Shown here: positions 1-5,436 of the stretch, one piece after another
Numbering within the stretch: position 1 is the first letter of the stretch
How the letters are laid out: every line of letters starts with the position of its first letter
Origin: Phenylobacterium sp.
GTDB taxonomy: Bacteria > Pseudomonadota > Alphaproteobacteria > Caulobacterales > Caulobacteraceae
Direction of reading: 5' to 3'
Length of the DNA: 5,436 nt
Assembly (NCBI GenBank): GCA_019264505.1
Contig: JAHUZY010000136.1
Coordinates: 1 to 5,436 of the forward strand
The notes under the pieces: generated by a model
Seen by the model: only the letters and a program-made list of their open reading frames with translations
Database searches by the model: none
What the model was told of the DNA's origin: nothing
Translations under genes and position numbers: made by a program

Positions 1-22
1 ACTACGACGCGGCCCCCCGGGG

Positions 23-62
23 CGGCCCCAACCTCGGGGGAGGGGGGGGGAGGATGGGGCCG
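23..62 (-). terminator. Possible terminator hairpin after the receptor, with G-tract loop
   Basis: Positions 23-30 (CGGCCCCA) pair perfectly with 55-62 (TGGGGCCG). After one A/A mismatch, 32-35 (CCTC) pair with 50-53 (GAGG), giving about 12 base pairs around a 14-nt purine loop. The structure begins 7 nt beyond the receptor stop codon on the minus strand, where a terminator belongs. No U-tract follows in the minus-strand transcript, so it is not a canonical intrinsic terminator. It could stabilise the mRNA end or stall polymerase. The loop is made of G runs on the plus strand (5 G, A, 9 G). Confidence 0.4.
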
Positions 63-69
63 GTATCGA

Positions 70-2079
70 TCACCAGTCCTTGCTGATCGTCATGAAGACG
101 CGGCGTTCGGCGGCCAGGCCGCTGGTCTGACGCTGGGCGTCGTCCAGCAGGTTCTGTCCGCTGACCGCCAGGGTCATGCCGTAGGGCAGTTCCCGGGCGA
201 CACGACCGGCGAAGGTCATGTGGCCGTCGACGGTCTGCAGTGCGGAGTTGTAGTAGAGGGCCTTGTCGCCTTCGTACCGGGCGAAGGTGTCGACCGACCA
301 CTGCTCGTTGGACCAGCCGATGTTGAGGTTGGCCCGGTGCTCCGGCGTGGTGGCGGCGAAGGCGGCGTAGCGGGTGGCGGCGTTGTAGCCGGCGTCAATG
401 GACTCCTCGACGTCGGTGAAGACGTAGTTGGCGCTCCAGTGGAAGCCATCGGCGTAGCGGCCTTCGGCGGTCAGCTCGACCCCCTTCAGCTCGGATTCAC
501 CGATATTGACGAAGGTGTAGACCGGCAGGCTGACCGGGGTGGCCGGCAGGTCGGCCTGCACCGCATTGGGTTGGCCCTTCAGATCCTCGCTCTTCTGGGC
601 GAAGAGCCGGACCCCGACCTTGCCGCCGAACTGGGGCATGTCGCGGTCATAGGCCAGGCCGAAATTGGTCACCACGGTGGGCTCAAGGGTAGGATTGCCG
701 CCGAAGGCGCCGCGGAAGGTCGGCGTCACCGCCACCAGCTGCAGGCCGCCCAGGTCCACCAGGGTGGGCAGTTGCACGCCCCGGGCGTAGGTCGCCCGGA
801 AGGTGTCGGCCGGGGTCGCGCTCCAGACCGCGCCGAGATTGTAGGTGGTCTCCTCCAGGCTGCGATCCCAGAGGGTGTTGCCAAGCGGCGGCAGGCCGGC
901 GGGGAAGACCCCTTCGCGCTTGAGCTCCAGGGAGTCGTAGCGCGCGGCCGCGGTTACGGCGAGCGCGTCGCTGACCTGCCAGTTCCACATGCCCGAGACC
1001 GAGGCGACATCGTAGCTGATCGTTGCGCCGCGAACCGGGGCGGTCGGCATCTCGTTGTTCCGCTGCTCCACGCCCACCCGGAAGGTGTGCTGGGCCCCGA
1101 CCTTGAACAGGTTCTGCAGGCTGAACACGCGGATGGTGTTCTCATAGAGGGTCGGAACGGCCGCGATCTCGGTCTTGACCGACAGATCGTTCTGATAGGC
1201 CGAGGCCTGGATCAGACCGAACTTGGAATCCCAGGCCAGGGTGCCCTTGATCGACTGGGCCAGATACTTGGCCGGGACATAGGCATAGGTGGAGATGATG
1301 TCGGTCTGCTGGGTGTTGGCGTAGCCGCCTTCGACCCGCAGCTCGACGGTGTCCGCCAATTGGGCGATGGCGTCGACATTGGCCGTCACGCGCTCGGCGT
1401 CACGGAACAGGCGGTCAGCCGAGCCGGTGTTGTTGTCCCACTCGTCCTGCTGCGAGCCGCCGGCGGTGATCCGGGCGGAGAAACGCTCGCCAATCTTGAC
1501 GGTGTGGCCGAGGGCCAGTTCCCCATAGCCGCCGTTTCCGGCCCGGGCCGTGGCGAAGCCTTCGTCGTCGAATTTCGGGTTGTAGGTGATGATGTTCACC
1601 ACACCGGCCACGGCGTTGAAGCCGAACAGGGCCGAGTTCGGACCCTTGACCACCTCGATCTGGCGAATTTCTTCCAGGCGCACCGGCAGGGTCGACCAGG
1701 CGGTGTAGCCATAGTGGTCGAGATAGGCCTGGCGACCATTGACCAGCACCAGCAGGCGAGCCGAGCGGGCCTGATTGTAACCGCGCACGCCGACGTCAGC
1801 GTGGCCGGCGCTCCAGGCCTGGATGTCCACGCCGGCGACACGGGACAGGATGGTCGGCAGGTCGGTGGCGCCCGAGCGACGGATCGCCTCGGCGGAGATG
1901 ATGTCCATATCGACCGGCGCCTGGCTGGCGCGCTGCGGCGAGCCGGTGGCGCTGGTGGTCACCGGCTCGTTGAACAGCTGCTCAAGGGACCCGTAGTCGA
2001 TGGATTGCGCACTGGCCGGCAGGGCGGCGGCGAGCGCGAGGCCGGCGGCGGCGCCGGCGAACAGGAAAGACTTATTCAT
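70..2079 (-). CDS. TonB-dependent outer-membrane receptor
   Basis: This complete 669-residue protein is a TonB-dependent receptor, a 22-strand outer-membrane barrel that imports a scarce ligand using TonB energy. A signal peptide covers residues 1-24 (MNKSF, then an Ala/Leu-rich core, with likely cleavage ASA|QS). The mature N-terminus carries SLEQLFNEPVTTSATG (31-46), resembling the LEDLLN.EVTS segment of one receptor subgroup. The plug spans roughly 50-165, with VDMDIISAEAIRRSG, VGVRGYNQ (97-103), LLVLVNGRQAYLD (109-121), IEVVKGPNSALFGFNAVAG (141-159) and VVNIIT. The rest is barrel, ending in a terminal Trp (SKDW) as expected for BAM recognition. The start is supported by AGGAG at 2088-2092, 8 nt upstream of ATG. 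It lies 27 bp downstream of the secreted-protein gene and is probably co-transcribed. The substrate cannot be read from sequence; siderophore, vitamin or glycan are all possible. Confidence 0.96.
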   Translation of the reverse strand: MNKSFLFAGAAAGLALAAALPASAQSIDYGSLEQLFNEPVTTSATGSPQRASQAPVDMDIISAEAIRRSGATDLPTILSRVAGVDIQAWSAGHADVGVRGYNQARSARLLVLVNGRQAYLDHYGYTAWSTLPVRLEEIRQIEVVKGPNSALFGFNAVAGVVNIITYNPKFDDEGFATARAGNGGYGELALGHTVKIGERFSARITAGGSQQDEWDNNTGSADRLFRDAERVTANVDAIAQLADTVELRVEGGYANTQQTDIISTYAYVPAKYLAQSIKGTLAWDSKFGLIQASAYQNDLSVKTEIAAVPTLYENTIRVFSLQNLFKVGAQHTFRVGVEQRNNEMPTAPVRGATISYDVASVSGMWNWQVSDALAVTAAARYDSLELKREGVFPAGLPPLGNTLWDRSLEETTYNLGAVWSATPADTFRATYARGVQLPTLVDLGGLQLVAVTPTFRGAFGGNPTLEPTVVTNFGLAYDRDMPQFGGKVGVRLFAQKSEDLKGQPNAVQADLPATPVSLPVYTFVNIGESELKGVELTAEGRYADGFHWSANYVFTDVEESIDAGYNAATRYAAFAATTPEHRANLNIGWSNEQWSVDTFARYEGDKALYYNSALQTVDGHMTFAGRVARELPYGMTLAVSGQNLLDDAQRQTSGLAAERRVFMTISKDW

Positions 2080-2087
2080 TGTGATGG

Positions 2088-2092
2088 CTCCT
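2088..2092 (-). promoter_or_regulatory. Ribosome binding site of the TonB-dependent receptor
   Basis: AGGAG on the minus strand lies 8 nt upstream of the receptor ATG, inside the 27-bp gap after the YfiR-like gene's TGA. The receptor therefore has its own initiation signal within the presumed two-gene transcript. Confidence 0.75.
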
Positions 2093-2106
2093 GGCGTCGC
2101 GCCGGC

Positions 2107-2634
2107 TCAGACTTCTTTGATCATCATGCGGAAGGCGGCCTTGAAGGCGGCGCCCACGGCCGAGGCCGTCGCACGATTGACGATGATTTCGACCTTGGGC
2201 TCGGTCGCCACGGCCATGACGCAGGCGCCCGATGTGGCGCAGGCGGCGTCAGACGAGATGGTGATGATCTTCTTGCCCTTGGCGGCCGCACCCACCGCGG
2301 CGTAGTTCACGCCCTTGGTGACGAACAGGACCTGGGCGTTGGATCCGGCGACCGCGCCAGCCTCCACCGCCGTACCGACGAGCTTTACCGAACCGGCGTT
2401 GTAGCCGGCGCCGATGGCGGCCATGACGGCGTTCTTCTCGGCCACCGAGGCCGGCTTGGACGGGTCGAAAACAACGCCCATGCGGGTCGTTCCCGTCGGG
2501 CCGCCTTCCAGGAAGGTCAGGGCGCGACCTGCGACCTGCAGGTTCTTGGTGGCGTCAGCGTGGGCCACGGCCGGCAGGGCCAGCGCGGCGGCGCACAAAA
2601 CAGCAAACGCTGGCTTGGCGTAGCGTGTGAACAT
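2107..2634 (-). CDS. Secreted small protein, YfiR/DUF4154-like
   Basis: This is a 175-residue periplasmic protein. Residues 1-26 form a clear signal peptide (MFTRYAKPAFAVLCAAALAL core, cleavage AHA|DA). The mature part alternates short hydrophobic strands and Ala/Gly-rich helices: RMGVVFD (51-57), QVLFVTKG (101-108), KKIITISSD (121-129), then a close cysteine pair C132/C138, VEIIVN (148-153) and a C-terminal helix ending RMMIKEV. The order 'LFV... / ITISSD / Cys-pair loop / VEIIVN-A-A' resembles the C-terminal half of YfiR-type DUF4154 proteins, which in Pseudomonas restrain a membrane diguanylate cyclase from the periplasm. This assignment is by eye and tentative; a degenerate ABC-type substrate-binding fold is the alternative. 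An upstream ATG at 2697 is possible, but GAGGGG sits 7 nt before this ATG and the signal peptide begins here. It is the first gene of a probable operon with the TonB receptor. Confidence 0.85.
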   Translation of the reverse strand: MFTRYAKPAFAVLCAAALALPAVAHADATKNLQVAGRALTFLEGGPTGTTRMGVVFDPSKPASVAEKNAVMAAIGAGYNAGSVKLVGTAVEAGAVAGSNAQVLFVTKGVNYAAVGAAAKGKKIITISSDAACATSGACVMAVATEPKVEIIVNRATASAVGAAFKAAFRMMIKEV

Positions 2635-2641
2635 GAATGAT

Positions 2642-2647
2642 CCCCTC
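2642..2647 (-). promoter_or_regulatory. Ribosome binding site of the YfiR-like gene
   Basis: On the minus strand GAGGGG sits 7 nt upstream of the ATG at 2634-2632. It selects this start over the in-frame ATG at 2697, which would place 21 mostly basic residues in front of an otherwise normal signal peptide. Confidence 0.75.
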
Positions 2648-2929
2648 GCCCGGCTTCTGCGGGCCTGAATGGCCGGATAACGGCGTTTGAGAGGCAAACA
2701 GAACCTTAACCGCCGCGCCTGGGGTAGGAGCGAAGGCGCATTTCAGGGCTCAGAAATACTGATCTGGCTCCCTTCAAATAAGTTATCAACGCGGTATGAC
2801 GAGATTTTTTAGCGCTTCGCCCTTTATAATTTCTCGTAATCGGCGGCTCGCCCGTCAATATTTAGACGTTCCGCGCATGACGTCGAAATCTATATTGAGC
2901 TCCACACGCAGTCTATCAACGCAAATCAT

Positions 2930-2941
2930 GGCCATATGGCC
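2930..2941. repeat. 12-bp perfect palindrome GGCCATATGGCC
   Basis: This is a perfect dyad with no spacer, lying between the AT-richer block and the repeat cluster. It could be a regulator site for either divergent unit; no specific regulator is recognised. Confidence 0.4.
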
Positions 2942-2983
2942 TGTCGGTCACCTCGAGTGCATCCCCAGACTTGCTGGCGGGTA

Positions 2984-3038
2984 AGGCGGAATGTCGCAGC
3001 CCCTGGCAGGATTGTCGCACCCCCGGGGCAGGCCGCCT
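2984..3038 (+). repeat. Nested inverted repeat around the tandem repeats
   Basis: Outer arms AGGCGG (2984-2989) and CCGCCT (3033-3038) are perfect complements, as are inner arms GCCCC (2999-3003) and GGGGC (3025-3029). If transcribed rightward this could fold into an interrupted stem-loop in the DUF3297 leader. In such GC-rich DNA, short arms also arise by chance. Confidence 0.35.
2992..3032 (+). repeat. Two tandem near-identical 20-mers, 21-bp spacing
   Basis: TGTCGCAGCCCCTGGCAGG (from 2992) is followed by TGTCGCACCCCCGGGGCAGG (from 3013). The copies share TGTCGCA, a C-run and GGCAGG, with one indel and few substitutions. The 21-bp period is two helical turns, which fits a pair of operator sites on one DNA face, though a small local duplication is equally possible. 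Confidence 0.55.
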
Positions 3039-3084
3039 CAAGGTTGCAGCGCAGCATTGAACGCGCCTCTTGCGGGTGATCCTG

Positions 3085-3124
3085 CCGTGTGACTCAACCG
3101 ACACGGTCGGCGTGCGCAGCCGAC
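3085..3124 (+). repeat. Overlapping, mutually exclusive hairpins upstream of DUF3297
   Basis: Three perfect short stems share bases: CCGTGT (3085-3090) with ACACGG (3101-3106); CCGAC (3098-3102) with GTCGG (3106-3110); and GTCGGC (3106-3111) with GCCGAC (3119-3124). The middle stem competes with both others, the layout of a switchable leader. No known riboswitch class is recognised. Confidence 0.35.
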
Positions 3125-3181
3125 GTCGCGTGAGGCCTTTGTGGCGAGCGCCAATGTGCCCTATGAACCCTGCCGACCTGT

Positions 3182-3185
3182 GGAG
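3182..3185 (+). promoter_or_regulatory. Ribosome binding site of the DUF3297 gene
   Basis: GGAG lies 9 nt before ATG 3195. It favours the 82-residue product over the GTG 3141 start. Confidence 0.6.
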
Positions 3186-3194
3186 CCGACGACC

Positions 3195-3443
3195 ATGACC
3201 GCTGACACCCCCCCCGACCGCCTCGCCACCAATCCTGACAGCCCCCACTATGACGAGGCCGTCCTGGCGCGGGGCGTCGGCGTCCGCTTCAAAGGCGTCG
3301 ATAAGAACAATGTCGACGAATATTGCGTCAGCGAGGGCTGGGTGCGGCTGGCGGTCGGCAAGACCCTCGATCGCAAGGGCAACCCCGTGACGGTCAAGCT
3401 TCAGGGCGAGGTCGAGCCCTATTTCCGCGACGCCGACGCCTAG
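3195..3443 (+). CDS. DUF3297 family protein
   Basis: This complete 82-residue soluble protein belongs to the DUF3297 family, recognised from PPDRLATNPDSPHYDEAVL (6-24), GVGVRFKG (27-34), NNVDEYCVSEGWVRL (38-52), AVGKTLDRKGNPVTVKL (53-69) and the acidic end. Members are about 80 residues, small and widespread in Proteobacteria, and have no established function. No signal peptide or membrane segment is present. A GTG at 3141 in the same frame would add 18 residues, but these do not resemble the family N-terminus. The ATG at 3195 has GGAG at 3182-3185, 9 nt upstream, and gives the family-typical start MTADTPPDRL. The gene stands alone between a divergent operon and the chemoreceptor, preceded by a long leader-like region with inverted repeats. 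One cysteine (C43) lies in the conserved EYCVSEGW motif. Confidence 0.93.
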   Translation: MTADTPPDRLATNPDSPHYDEAVLARGVGVRFKGVDKNNVDEYCVSEGWVRLAVGKTLDRKGNPVTVKLQGEVEPYFRDADA

Positions 3444-3624
3444 GGTCGCGCAACACCCCGTTGGGTGGAGCAGGCGGTCAGATAAACGCAACGCGGTAGT
3501 CAATTAAGCTGAATGGGTTGTTGCCCATATGTCAGCCTTTAGTGGCGACCATATTACTCAAAACGTGTATTTGAGGCGCGGCCGGCCCGCGGAAATAAAC
3601 ACCTGATTTACCCCAACCTGACAC

Positions 3625-3649
3625 ACGCGATGCGAGATATTTGTCGCGT
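3625..3649. repeat. Inverted repeat ACGCGA-N13-TCGCGT before the chemoreceptor
   Basis: A perfect 6-bp inverted repeat with an AT-rich 13-nt centre ends 20 nt before the GTG start, just upstream of the ribosome binding site. It could be an operator or a leader hairpin controlling the chemoreceptor. Confidence 0.35.
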
Positions 3650-3656
3650 ATCGGTT

Positions 3657-3660
3657 GGAG
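3657..3660 (+). promoter_or_regulatory. Ribosome binding site for the GTG-start chemoreceptor
   Basis: GGAG lies 9 nt before GTG 3670. It decides the start because an in-frame TAA at 3661-3663 excludes anything further upstream, and the next in-frame ATG would remove half of the first membrane helix. Confidence 0.75.
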
Positions 3661-3669
3661 TAAACGTTC

Positions 3670-5436
3670 GTGCATCGGTTCAAGATTTCCACGCGTATCG
3701 TAACTGGATTTCTATTTCTGCTTGCGCTGATGACGGGGCTGACCATCGGGTCCATCGCCCAGGTCAATCAGGTCAAGGACAACCTCGCCCAGATCAATCA
3801 GGTCAACAGCGTCAAACAGCGCTACGCGATCAACTTCCGCGGCAGCGTTCACGACCGGGCCATCGCCATCCGTGACGTCGTGATCCTGGAGGACCCCGCC
3901 CAGGTTCAGGCGCAGTTGGACCTCATCGAGAAGCTCGCCGCGGACTACGCCGAAAATGAAGCCCTGATGGCCGACATGATGGCCTCGGCGTCGGCTGATG
4001 AGCAGCAGATCATCACCGAAATCGCCGCCATCCAGGCGCGGACCAACCCTTTGGTCGCCCAGGTGATCGACCTGCAGGCCCAGGGCCAGAATGAGGCCGC
4101 CCGCACCTTGCTCAACAGCGAGGTTGGCCCGTTGTTCGGCGAATGGCTGAAAATCATCAACGTCTTCATCGACCTGCAGGAGTCCCGCAACCAGGCCGTC
4201 GGCGGCCAGGTGGAGAAGGCGGCCAGCGGGTTCCAGACCCTCGCCCTCACCTCCCTGCTGGGCGCAGCCCTGCTGGCGGTTCTGGCCTCCTGGCTCACCA
4301 CCCGCTCCATCACCCAGCCCGTCGACCGCCTGTCGCGGGTCATGGCCGCCCTGGCTGGCGGGGACTACCGTGTGCCGGTGTCAGAGACTGAGCGTGGCGA
4401 TGAGATCGGCGCCATGGCCCGCACCGTCGAGGTCTTCCGCCAGAACGGGCTCAAGGTCGCCGAGCTCACCGCGGCCGAAACCGCCCGCGACGCCGCCGCG
4501 GCCGCCGAACGGCAGGCCCATGAGGCCCAACGCGCCGAGGCCGCCCGCGCCCAGGCCCTGGTTGTTCAGACCCTCGCCGAGGGTCTGGAAAACCTGTCCG
4601 CCGGCAAGCTGGACTTCACCCTCGATGCCCCCTTCCCCGAGGCCTACGAAGGTCTGCGCGCCAACTTCAACACCGCCATCGCCCGGCTGCACGACACCAT
4701 CGCCACCCTCGACGCGTCCACCAGCAGCCTGCGCAGCAGCGCCCAGGAGGTCAGCTCCGGGGCCGACGAGCTGTCCCGCCGCACCGAGCAGCAGGCGGCC
4801 AGTCTGGAAGAGACCGCGGCGGCCCTGGAGCAGATCACGGTCACGGTCAGCAAGACGGCTGATGGGGCTCGACAGGCGCACGGGGTGGTCAATGCGGCTC
4901 GGGCCGACGCCCAGACCTCGGGCGAGATCGTCGCCGACGCCGTGGCGGCCATGGGCCAGATCGAGGCCTCGGCCAATCAGATCAGCCAGATCATCGGCGT
5001 GATCGACGAAATCGCCTTCCAGACCAACCTCCTGGCTCTGAACGCAGGGGTCGAGGCCGCCCGGGCCGGCGAGGCTGGCCGCGGCTTCGCCGTGGTCGCC
5101 TCCGAAGTCCGCGCCCTCGCCCAGCGTTCGGCCGAGGCGGCGAAGGAGATCAAATCGCTGATCTCCAATTCCGCCCAGCAGGTGGGAGCCGGCGTCGAGC
5201 TGGTCGGGAAGACCGGCGAGGCCCTGCGGCGTATCGCCAGCCAGGTCAGCCAGATCACCGACCTCGTGACCGAGATCGCCGCCAGCGCCCAGGAGCAGGC
5301 CTCGGGCCTGGCCCAGGTGAATACGGCGGTCAGTCATATGGATCAGATGACCCAGCAGAACGCCGCCATGGTCGAAGAATCCACCGCCGCCAGCCGCACC
5401 CTGTCGGATCAGTCGGCTGAACTGGCCCAGCTGGTC
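3670..5436 (+). CDS. Methyl-accepting chemotaxis protein (3' end outside window)
   Basis: This is a transmembrane chemoreceptor that signals to CheA/CheW and is adapted by CheR/CheB. The open frame runs 589 codons to the window edge without a stop. TM1 is about 11-30 ([17 protein letters not shown]). A roughly 160-residue periplasmic helical region (31-190) looks like a four-helix-bundle sensor. TM2 is about 190-210 ([19 protein letters not shown]). HAMP is about 211-264 ([21 protein letters not shown], then [14 protein letters not shown]). An Ala-rich coiled coil (265-300) leads to a second HAMP-like unit (about 301-345, [15 protein letters not shown]). Methylation-helix sequence [19 protein letters not shown] lies at 372-390, and a matching return helix [14 protein letters not shown] at 562-575. 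The hairpin tip is [15 protein letters not shown] (446-460) followed by [23 protein letters not shown] is the start: an in-frame TAA lies two codons upstream (3661-3663), and the next ATG (3730) would cut into TM1. The ligand is unknown. The missing C-terminus, where any CheR-tethering pentapeptide would be, lies outside. Confidence 0.97.
   Translation, partial: MHRFKISTRIVTGFLFLLALMTGLTIGSIAQVNQVKDNLAQINQVNSVKQRYAINFRGSVHDRAIAIRDVVILEDPAQVQAQLDLIEKLAADYAENEALMADMMASASADEQQIITEIAAIQARTNPLVAQVIDLQAQGQNEAARTLLNSEVGPLFGEWLKIINVFIDLQESRNQAVGGQVEKAASGFQTLALTSLLGAALLAVLASWLTTRSITQPVDRLSRVMAALAGGDYRVPVSETERGDEIGAMARTVEVFRQNGLKVAELTAAETARDAAAAAERQAHEAQRAEAARAQALVVQTLAEGLENLSAGKLDFTLDAPFPEAYEGLRANFNTAIARLHDTIATLDASTSSLRSSAQEVSSGADELSRRTEQQAASLEETAAALEQITVTVSKTADGARQAHGVVNAARADAQTSGEIVADAVAAMGQIEASANQISQIIGVIDEIAFQTNLLALNAGVEAARAGEAGRGFAVVASEVRALAQRSAEAAKEIKSLISNSAQQVGAGVELVGKTGEALRRIASQVSQITDLVTEIAASAQEQASGLAQVNTAVSHMDQMTQQNAAMVEESTAASRTLSDQSAELAQLV

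Larger units (their letters stand above)
2635..3194. other. 560-bp divergent intergenic region
   Basis: No convincing gene is seen here. It must carry the promoter of the leftward YfiR-like/receptor operon and probably that of the rightward DUF3297 gene. Its middle (2771-2930) is 72 G+C of 160 by hand count, well below the flanking genes, as often seen for promoter DNA or acquired DNA. It contains a 9-bp direct repeat TATCAACGC (2784-2792 and 2914-2922), a 12-bp palindrome (2930-2941), a nested inverted repeat enclosing two near-identical 20-mers (2984-3038) and overlapping hairpins (3085-3124). No sigma-70-type promoter could be assigned with confidence. On the minus strand TTGCCT (2697-2692) with GTTATCC (2681-2675) is a weak candidate for the operon. 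Confidence 0.7.

Noticed and set aside
220..2640. 806-codon open frame on the plus strand, antisense to both minus-strand genes
   Set aside because: It is antisense to two genes with clear family motifs and signal peptides. Its product is Gly/Arg/Val/His-rich without recognisable domains. Such long mirror frames are common opposite GC-rich genes.
2706..2709. CtrA half-site TTAA
   Set aside because: The second TTAA expected seven bases away is missing on either side.
2783..2792. DnaA-box-like TTATCAACG
   Set aside because: It differs from TTATCCACA at two positions, and no cluster of boxes or origin-type genes is nearby.
2796..2984. 62-residue plus-strand open frame in the divergent region
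   Set aside because: There is no Shine-Dalgarno sequence before its ATG and no recognisable motif, and its codon use looks random. It spans AT-rich non-coding DNA and the palindrome.
3454..3467. CACCC-CGTT-GGGTG hairpin after DUF3297
   Set aside because: It has only five base pairs and no following U-tract, too weak to call a terminator. A similar five-pair hairpin at 3513-3528 was rejected for the same reason.
2916..3503. 195-residue minus-strand open frame opposite DUF3297
   Set aside because: It is the mirror of the DUF3297 gene and its leader, with no family resemblance.
3558..3767. 69-residue minus-strand open frame
   Set aside because: It overlaps the chemoreceptor start and its upstream region and shows no motif or ribosome binding site support.

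Overview
The window is very GC-rich DNA with tightly packed genes and alphaproteobacterial-looking proteins. The chemoreceptor has the [11 protein letters not shown] signalling tip and the tandem HAMP/HAMP-like layout common in Caulobacter-type receptors, and a DUF3297 protein is present. A member of Caulobacterales (Caulobacter, Phenylobacterium or Brevundimonas-like) is the best guess. This is inferred from protein style only, since no rRNA or other marker gene is present.

Layout. Positions 1-69 hold a G-tract hairpin just past the end of a minus-strand operon. That operon reads from about 2634 leftward. It encodes a 175-residue secreted protein with YfiR/DUF4154-like features (2107-2634), then after 27 bp a 669-residue TonB-dependent outer-membrane receptor (70-2079). 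Positions 2635-3194 are a 560-bp divergent intergenic region: an AT-richer block (about 45% GC by hand count over 2771-2930), a 12-bp palindrome, two tandem near-repeats inside a nested inverted repeat, and overlapping hairpins. Rightward from there come a complete 82-residue DUF3297 gene (3195-3443), a 226-bp gap, and a methyl-accepting chemotaxis protein that starts at a GTG (3670) and runs off the right edge with 589 codons visible.

How the parts may fit. The secreted small protein and the receptor share a strand, a short gap and no visible terminator between them, so they are probably co-transcribed. The receptor belongs to the group with an N-terminal SLEQL..PVTT-type segment, which in other proteobacteria is often found beside DUF4154/YfiR-like proteins and HAMP-containing signalling proteins. 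A nearby HAMP-containing chemoreceptor makes an envelope-sensing module conceivable. However, it is on the other strand and separated by DUF3297, so a functional link is inference only. No mobile element, CRISPR array, tRNA or rRNA was recognised. No clearly new system is demonstrated; the most unusual parts are the divergent secreted-protein family member and the structured intergenic DNA.
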